The translations under genes and the position numbers were made by a program. Below, in pieces: positions 46,711 to 51,685 of a stretch of 51,685 nt of DNA; the first letter of the stretch is position 1; the number at the start of each line of letters is the position of its first letter. The stretch comes from Rhodospirillales bacterium (GTDB taxonomy: Bacteria > Pseudomonadota > Alphaproteobacteria > Kiloniellales > JACOMY01), in assembly GCA_014324045.1 (NCBI GenBank), contig JACOMY010000020.1:29297-80981 (forward strand), written 5' to 3'. The notes under the pieces were generated by a model. It saw only the letters and a list, made by a program, of their open reading frames with translations, made no database searches and had not been told where the DNA came from.

Positions 46711-47095
46711 TCCAGCCGTCTTTCCCTTGCCGGCCCGCGACGGCGAGCCGCTCTTCGCCGATGTCTGGGAGGCGCAAGCGTTGGGCATCGCCCATGCCCT
46801 GATCGAAGCCGGCCATCTGACGAATACCGAGTGGTCCCAAGCCCTGGATGCCGTCCGTACCGCCCAAGCGGCTGAGGACCTAGCGGACAGGCGAAAGGCC
46901 TATTACCTAGCCGCCGTCGGCGCATTGGAGCGCCTGCTGTCAGATAAGGGGTTGATCCCTGCCCAAGATCTTCGTCAACGCAAAGCGGATTGGATCGCTG
47001 CCTACGGGCGAACACCTCACGGTAAGCCGATCCTCTTGAACCGGAGAGCTCACTCAAATCAAAGATGGGACCCGATACCTGAAGCCGACAGGTAA
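46697..47095 (+). CDS. Nitrile hydratase accessory protein
   Basis: A 132-residue protein homologous to the N-terminal part of the beta subunit, as in the accessory/chaperone proteins that help insert cobalt into the alpha subunit. It reads DPAVFPLPARDGEPLFADVWEAQALGIAHALIEAG (4-38; key residues PLFADVWEAQALG), then a second helical block ending near GRTPHGKPILL. The TTG at 46697 overlaps the last codons of nthB and has GGGAAAG five bases upstream; no ATG or GTG fits. The family is named for this place in the operon. Its C-terminus is short and basic. Confidence 0.85.
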   Translation: MSRSDPAVFPLPARDGEPLFADVWEAQALGIAHALIEAGHLTNTEWSQALDAVRTAQAAEDLADRRKAYYLAAVGALERLLSDKGLIPAQDLRQRKADWIAAYGRTPHGKPILLNRRAHSNQRWDPIPEADR

Positions 47096-47432
47096 TGATC
47101 GCGGGTCCGAGATCGGGTACCAAGGCGACCCAGAGCGTTTCGGAGAGAGTAGGCAGCCGTAATAGAGGCTGGGTGTAGCGCTGTGGTTCTTTTAGTCGGC
47201 AGGGGGAGGGGGCGGGCGTGAGCGGCAAGGAGACATTATCCCTTGATCTTCGGGAGTGTGCGATAGCCCGTTTGCCGTCGTGGGAAACGACGCGCTCGAT
47301 AGAAGGCACGGCCTTATCGATAGCGACGTCCGAGGGTTTCGAAGGGTGACGCTATTGCGGACGACCGGCAGCTTGGTCCCATGCCAGCAAGGCGGCGTTG
47401 ACGGCCTCGGCGGGTGGGAGCCGTTATCGCAA
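47096..47432. other. Repeat-bearing gap after the nitrile hydratase operon
   Basis: About 340 bases with no convincing gene. It holds the second copy of the degenerate repeat (47168-47220). To the right, minus-strand frames (SIERVVSHDGKRAIAHSRRS near 47290, PPAEAVNAALLAWDQAAG near 47400) look protein-like but are short, lie in different frames and are not assigned. They may be debris next to the 3' end of the 436-residue gene. Confidence 0.4.
47168..47220. repeat. Degenerate dispersed repeat, copy B
   Basis: GCTGGGTGTAGCGCTG, then TGGTTCTTTTAGTCGGCA, matches the copy at 10234-10296 at about 28 of 36 positions, in the same orientation. Minus-strand translation gives LTPAPSP, a typical false protein of dispersed repeats. 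Confidence 0.5.
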
Positions 47433-48743
47433 TCAAGTATCCTCAAGGACGCTGGCAATCTCCCGACAGAGCTTCGGATCCAGGGTCTCGTCGTAAAGCC
47501 GCGGCAGGCCTATCATCGCATGCTCGGCGTTGTAGAGCAGCACATCGCGCAGTTCCCTGTCTTCGCGCACCCTGTCCCAAGCTGTCTTGTAGAACTGCCG
47601 GAAGGCCTCGTAGGCGGCCAGGAAGCGTGTCTCCGGGTCCTCGATCGCATCGTAGCCCTCGTCGATCCAGGGCTCGAAAGTCTTGAACCCCAAGGACCTG
47701 AGCAAGGAGAGCGCCCCGTAGTTGGCGAACAGGATGGCGGGATGGCAGTTGGCCATCGGCTTCAAGGACTTTTCGGTGATGCGGTCGGCATTCGGCCGCA
47801 TGTTCGTCTCTGTGACCAAGGTAAAGGCGGAACGCCGGTAGAGGTAGGTCGAGGTATCGCAGGTCCGCCGCACTTCCCTCTTCCCGGCTTCCTCGCCGCC
47901 GGGAGTTTTACCGAACAGCACCCGGCCCTTGCCGGCCAGTGCCTCCAGATAGGCCTCGCTGCCGGTCGCCAGACGGCGCTTCCGAAATTTCTCGACTTCG
48001 CTGCTGCCAAACTTGGCGGTAGGTTCTTCTACCGTCGTTACTTCCAACTCTAAACCGCCGAAGGAGATAAAGCCATCGTCCCAATAATTATCCTTGATCA
48101 GTCTTGTAAGCAGGGCTATGCGCCAGAATCTTGGTTTGTGATTTAAGCAGACGAAACGCTTTTTTATTCTATTCCTATTCTCAAAATGTCGCACCTTTTT
48201 CGTCAAAGCAGCAGCCGGATCAGGCCAAGACCGACGACAAAACCAGCTTAAAAAATAGTCGTAGTTAACGATAGAGATGCGGTCCTCTACACCAGTCTGC
48301 TCACACCAGAGATTGTAGGTGTCTTGGAAGTTACGGTTCTGAGTCACGTAGACAAGTCGCGACGGCGGGATACCGAGCGCTTTCAGTTGCTGGTGCCAAA
48401 TCGTCATCTTGAGTTGCTCATTATTGCTCAAGACGTGGCCATCCGTTGAGTGGTCGAGAATCAATCCCGCCTGGCCGGCGCGCAGGGCCTCCACCCAGTC
48501 GGCGGGAATATCCGCCACAATCTCGCCCAACTGTGCTCTGCCGACGGGCAAGAGGAAGAAGCCCTTGATGTGCCCGCGCAGAATGTCCTCAACGGCGACC
48601 ACGGCACAGTTCGGTGCCTTCATCAAGCTGAAGGCCGTGTGATTTTTCTTTAAAGCCGCGGCGTAAGACTTGTTTTGCGCCTCGGCGGCAGCAGGATCTT
48701 CCCTGGCCACCCGCACTGTGCAAGCGTTCGCATCGACACTCAT
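47433..48743 (-). CDS. Orphan protein of unknown function, glycosyltransferase-like C-terminal motif
   Basis: A 436-residue protein that I cannot assign with confidence. The start is firm: ATG at 48743 follows a perfect AGGAGGT at five bases. The N-terminal half has VVAVEDILRGHIKGFFLLPVG and a mixed alpha/beta look. The C-terminal half has TLVTETNMRPNADRITEKSLKPMANCHPAILFANYGAL (about 320-357; key residues VTETN, RITEKSLKPMANCHP), then LGFKTFEPWIDEGYD near 366. That TE-x-ITEK-x-KP-x-A-x-HP pattern resembles a domain of unknown glycosyltransferase-like proteins in viruses and bacteria. Part of the gene (near 48100-48400) looks A+T-rich, and the neighbours are unrelated, so transfer is likely. 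Confidence 0.7.
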   Translation of the reverse strand: MSVDANACTVRVAREDPAAAEAQNKSYAAALKKNHTAFSLMKAPNCAVVAVEDILRGHIKGFFLLPVGRAQLGEIVADIPADWVEALRAGQAGLILDHSTDGHVLSNNEQLKMTIWHQQLKALGIPPSRLVYVTQNRNFQDTYNLWCEQTGVEDRISIVNYDYFLSWFCRRSWPDPAAALTKKVRHFENRNRIKKRFVCLNHKPRFWRIALLTRLIKDNYWDDGFISFGGLELEVTTVEEPTAKFGSSEVEKFRKRRLATGSEAYLEALAGKGRVLFGKTPGGEEAGKREVRRTCDTSTYLYRRSAFTLVTETNMRPNADRITEKSLKPMANCHPAILFANYGALSLLRSLGFKTFEPWIDEGYDAIEDPETRFLAAYEAFRQFYKTAWDRVREDRELRDVLLYNAEHAMIGLPRLYDETLDPKLCREIASVLEDT

Positions 48744-49085
48744 TGTGACCTCCTATCTCCCGTCGAATACGGACCATGCATGAACGCGGGCAGCCTGCCC
48801 CTTCTTGAGCGAGTCCGGCTCCCTCGGCTGCCCGCACAACCGAAGGACAATCGGACCTACAAAAACCCCTCTTATCATCACGCAACCCGCCGAAGCTAGC
48901 GTGAATATCCTACGGGAGGGAGGTGGCGGTGTTTTCCGTCATCGCCAATAAGGGGGGTAGATCTGATCTCAAGTGTTTCATAAGGAGCTTGAGAAGGAGA
49001 GCCAAGATCTGCGGCGCGGCGCGCCGGCCGCATCCTGGGACACCAGCGCTGCACGCAACGCAAGGCTGACCCGCTTGGGATCGGA
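48744..49085. other. Gap upstream of the orphan gene
   Basis: About 340 bases between the starts/ends of two minus-strand genes. The promoter of the 436-residue gene should lie near 48760-48900. I see no intact gene; a plus-strand run of proline and arginine codons is probably composition. No clear terminator for the MFS gene is visible. Confidence 0.35.
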
Positions 49086-50372
49086 CTAGGCCGGATCCTC
49101 GCCGACCGTTAGTGGACGCAGCACGATCAGCCCCAGCACAAAGAGGACGATGATGATGCTCATGCCGACCCGCTGGCTGTCGCTGATCGCGGTCAGGAAG
49201 GCGACGCCGGCAGGAGCAACGAAAGCCGTGACCTTGCCCGACAGAGCGAAGAGGCCGAAGAACTGCGTGGTCTGTTCGGGCGGCACCAAGCGCGCCATGA
49301 AGGAGCGTGAGGAAGCCTGCACCGGCCCGATGAAGATCCCGATCGCCGAACCCAGGATCCAGAACCAAAGGGCACCCTCGACCAGCAGGATGACCGTGCT
49401 CAGCCCAATCAGGCAGAGCAGGGAGATCTCGATGGTGAGCTTGGCACCGAAGCGGTCGTCGATCCAGCCGAAGAGAAAGGAGCCAAGGCCGGCGGTAATA
49501 TTCAACACAATGCCGAAGGCCAGGATCTCCTCGACCGACATGCCGAAGGTCCCGGCCGCATAGAGCCCGCCGAAGGCAAAGAGTGCCGCCAACCCGTCGA
49601 TGTAGAGCAGGCGCGCGATCAGGAAGCGAATGATCCAGGGCCGCGTCTTCAGCTCCACCAAGGTCCGGTAGAGTTCGCCTAGGCCTTCGCGCACCGCATT
49701 ACTAGGAATCTTGATTTTGCGCGGCCGGTCAAGGGTGAAAAAGAAAAGCGGCAAGGCGAAGACGAGAAACCAAAGAGCGACAAAAGGACCTACAATCCGC
49801 ACTTGCTCCTGCATCTCTTTATCCAAGCCGAAGGGCGCTACTTCGGGCCGAACGAAAACCAGCAGGGTAACGCCTAGACACAACAGCCCGCCGACATAGC
49901 CAAGGCCCAAGCACCAGCCGGAGATCCGGCCGATCTTCTGCGGCGAGGCCAAGCCCGGCAGCATGGCGTTGTAGAAGACCTGCCCGAATTCGAAAGCCGC
50001 ATTGGCCAAGCCCGCCAGGATCAAGGCCAGGACGATGAACTGTTGATCGGGCGCGACAAACCAGAGACAGGCGCAGCTGACGATACAAAGCAGGGTGAAG
50101 AAGGCGATCCAAGGCTTGCGCGGACCGCCCCGATCGGCGATGGCACCGAAGATCGGCGCCAATAGCGCCACCGCGATGCCGGAGAGCGCCATGGCCCAGC
50201 CCCATAGCGCAGTGCCCTCGGTTTCGTTCGGGGCCACCGCCTTGGCAAAGTAGGTGGCGAAGACGAAGGTGACGATGACCGTTGCAAAAGCCGAGTTCGC
50301 CAGATCGAAGAGGCCCCAAGCGGCCAGTTCCAACCGTCCAGCAGGCTTTATCTCATGCTTATCCCTGCTCAC
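49086..50372 (-). CDS. UMF1/Atg22-like MFS transporter
   Basis: A 428-residue major facilitator transporter with about 12 hydrophobic helices. It begins with AAWGLFDLANSAFATVIVTFVFATYF (key residues WGLFDLANSAFA), the mark of the UMF1/Atg22 group, then GWAMALSGIAVALLAPIFGAIAD near 57 (cytoplasmic loop ADRGG PRKPW). The second half begins LLYIDGLAALFAFGGLYA. The start is GTG at 50372, with GAGGAGG six bases upstream; an ATG at 50429 would add 19 residues of poor quality. Substrates of this group in bacteria are not known. It stands alone on the minus strand. Confidence 0.9.
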   Translation of the reverse strand: MSRDKHEIKPAGRLELAAWGLFDLANSAFATVIVTFVFATYFAKAVAPNETEGTALWGWAMALSGIAVALLAPIFGAIADRGGPRKPWIAFFTLLCIVSCACLWFVAPDQQFIVLALILAGLANAAFEFGQVFYNAMLPGLASPQKIGRISGWCLGLGYVGGLLCLGVTLLVFVRPEVAPFGLDKEMQEQVRIVGPFVALWFLVFALPLFFFTLDRPRKIKIPSNAVREGLGELYRTLVELKTRPWIIRFLIARLLYIDGLAALFAFGGLYAAGTFGMSVEEILAFGIVLNITAGLGSFLFGWIDDRFGAKLTIEISLLCLIGLSTVILLVEGALWFWILGSAIGIFIGPVQASSRSFMARLVPPEQTTQFFGLFALSGKVTAFVAPAGVAFLTAISDSQRVGMSIIIVLFVLGLIVLRPLTVGEDPA

Positions 50373-50514
50373 ACCGTCCTCCTCACGCGGTAGCCGAAGA
50401 CAGAAGACAGTTTCCCCTGATCTCCGCAAATCGCTTTTCGGCCGCTGGGCCTTCTCGCCGATTCCCTGTTAACAGTGGCGACAATACGCAATAGTGTTGA
50501 TCAATCTAGCGACT

Positions 50515-50800
50515 ATAAGCTTAGAAAAAGGGATAGACGCCAACGATATTCGCTTCGCTGGGGGCATTCCGGAGGTCTAAGATCGGCTGATGATACCGCT
50601 GTTGTTCGCGCCCTATGCCGAGGATGTGACGGTGCGCACGCTTGCTCTGTTGGCGTTGGGATGCGGCGCTGGGGTCATCCCGCGCGCCATCGCCCCGCTC
50701 CGAGCCGAAAACGCTAGCTATATCCGACCGACCTGAAACCGGACATGTTGGAACGCGCCCACGGGCAGTTAGAGGGTTTACGCTTCGCCTAGCAAAGGGC
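50515..50800 (+). pseudogene. Broken SAM-dependent methyltransferase gene fragment
   Basis: In one frame GIPEV, a TAA, then DRLMIPLLFAPYAEDVTVR (50600 region) matches the start of type-11-like methyltransferases, which usually read GSIPEYYDRYLVPLIFAPYA; the stop stands exactly where the Tyr is expected. LGCGAGVIPRAIAPL (the SAM motif region) follows near 50660-50705. After a shift, PTDLKPDMLERAH near 50730-50765 fits the next motif. The rest of the protein is gone. At least one nonsense change and one shift are present. Confidence 0.7.
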
Positions 50801-50802
50801 GG

Positions 50803-51324
50803 ATGCCATGGGGTCTCTCCTTCGCTTCGGCCCGTTTTGATCGTGTTGATTGGACTGAAGGCACGCCGACCGGGGTCGGCAGGAGCGACGCCGTGAAAGC
50901 GGCCGTTACCGATCCGGCCCGCCGGATCTCGGTCGTCCACAACCACCCCGAAGCCAAGAGTCTCTCGTCCGGAGACCTTCTGAACTTAGAAACCGAACCC
51001 GGCCTCGCGCGCGTCATCGCCGTCAGCCACGACGGCTCCCTCTATCGCGCCAGCGATCCCAAGCAAATGCTCGGCTACTTCGCAGGTCGCCTCTGGCAAC
51101 TGGCTTCGCTGCGCATCCATGGGGAGGCGGTCGAGATCGGCATGCATTCCCCGGCCATGCGCCACATGGCAAACCACGCCGCCAATACCGCCCTGGACCG
51201 CGCCGGCTACATGAACTATGCTTCCGCCCTCGCCGGAGGCAGCCTCGTCAATCTGCAGCGCTTCGGCGAAGACCGCATGCAACGTCTGATCGCAGGGCTC
51301 GTCCAATGGCTTGGCTCCGGATAG
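50803..51324 (+). CDS. Uncharacterised protein with a JAMM-like HNHP motif
   Basis: A 173-residue frame I do not recognise. ISVVHNHPEAKSLSSGD at 42-58 resembles the His-x-His-Pro...Ser-x-x-Asp core of JAMM/MPN metalloproteases (H46, H48, S55, D58), with one residue fewer than RadC. Similar HNHP...SLS..D segments occur in uncharacterised phage-head-type and toxin-like proteins. A long helical C-terminus follows (ASLRIHGEAVEIGMHSP). Neither a clear ribosome site nor a good N-terminal domain is visible, so it may be 5'-truncated. It overlaps the next gene by 19 bases in another frame. Confidence 0.5.
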   Translation: MPWGLSFASARFDRVDWTEGTPTGVGRSDAVKAAVTDPARRISVVHNHPEAKSLSSGDLLNLETEPGLARVIAVSHDGSLYRASDPKQMLGYFAGRLWQLASLRIHGEAVEIGMHSPAMRHMANHAANTALDRAGYMNYASALAGGSLVNLQRFGEDRMQRLIAGLVQWLGSG

Positions 51325-51685
51325 CACCCGCTCCGCTCGATTGCCGGATCTTTCCCGGCATGTTCAAGGAGCTCGAAAACCCTACGCGCGACGCGCTCGA
51401 CTACATGGGCGACGATCTTGCCAAGGGCACCGGCTGTCCACCCAAATTCGCCTTCGCGGACACCCTGCGGATGGCCATTAACTTGGTACGCGTGAAACTC
51501 TGGTTTCCGTTCGGCGACCGTCTGCCCTCCGAGGCCGGGATCGTCCGCTTGCGCGCCTCCATGGTCCTGGCCGTCGACCACGTCATGGGCTGGGTCGACC
51601 GCCACGGCATCGATAAGCTCGACACGCCCGAGGAAGACAGCGCCGCCCGCCAGGGCTGGCCGGACGAAACCGGCAGAGGCTGGAC
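51306..51685 (+). CDS. Uncharacterised protein, 3' end outside the window
   Basis: An open frame from ATG 51306 to the end of the window, at least 126 residues. A second start at ATG 51360 gives MFKELENPTRDALDYMGDDL. The predicted protein is mixed and charged: ADTLRMAINLVRVKLWFPFGD, RLRASMVLAVDHVMGWVDRHGI and DTPEEDSAARQGW. I do not recognise a family. It overlaps the JAMM-like gene, suggesting an operon. Function cannot be inferred. Confidence 0.5.
   Translation, partial: MAWLRIAPAPLDCRIFPGMFKELENPTRDALDYMGDDLAKGTGCPPKFAFADTLRMAINLVRVKLWFPFGDRLPSEAGIVRLRASMVLAVDHVMGWVDRHGIDKLDTPEEDSAARQGWPDETGRGW

Overview
The window is high-GC chromosomal DNA of an alphaproteobacterium, most like Rhodospirillales/Kiloniellales-type lineages. 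Gene orders that support this are ctaB-coxF-ctaG-ctaE-surf1, carA-carB-greA, yqeY-dnaG-rpoD, comF-grxC-nitrilase, a DUF1178 protein, YqgE and an NDUFAF5-like methyltransferase. A DddP-type DMSP lyase with all metal ligands and the catalytic Asp points to a marine or alga/invertebrate-associated lifestyle. No species is claimed.

Layout. 1-4882: the end of a cytochrome c oxidase biogenesis operon (heme O synthase, CoxF, CtaG/Cox11, subunit III, Surf1) with an M32 carboxypeptidase coupled to surf1. 4883-12341: YqgE, a Prx5-type peroxiredoxin, DddP and glycerate 2-kinase, interrupted by gene remnants, then a flavin reductase. 12386-17855 (minus): carA, carB, greA. 18150-23462 (plus): yqeY, dnaG, rpoD, PPK2. 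23772-29072 (minus): a complete dipeptide/oligopeptide ABC operon (dppA-B-C-D-F). 29388-34373: NDUFAF5-like methyltransferase, comF, grxC, nitrilase-family amidase, GST, a second methyltransferase and DUF1178. 34613-38176: a CaiB-type CoA transferase and a fused E1 alpha/beta 2-oxoacid dehydrogenase. 38229-39125: a sulfotransferase-like gene that looks foreign. 39494-42993: azlC-azlD, pgk and a methyltransferase. 43239-47095: surA, rsmA and a cobalt-type nitrile hydratase operon (nthA, nthB, accessory protein). 47433-51685: a 436-aa orphan, a UMF1-type MFS transporter, a methyltransferase remnant and two uncharacterised genes, the last running off the window.

The strongest overall pattern is gene decay beside intact long core genes. 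Seven gene remnants are recognisable: DUF983, YqaA, a CN-hydrolase, a VOC protein, a CaiB C-terminus, a CDF transporter C-terminus and a SAM methyltransferase. The best of them are reconstructed only by switching frames. Since carB, rpoD and dnaG are open over 2-3 kb, random sequencing error is an unlikely cause; ongoing gene loss, for example after a recent change of niche or host, fits better. Further points are an rsmA whose only plausible start is CTG, loss of pdxA from the usual surA-pdxA-rsmA order, a dispersed degenerate repeat, and two islands that look richer in A+T (near 38.2-39.1 kb and 48.0-48.4 kb).
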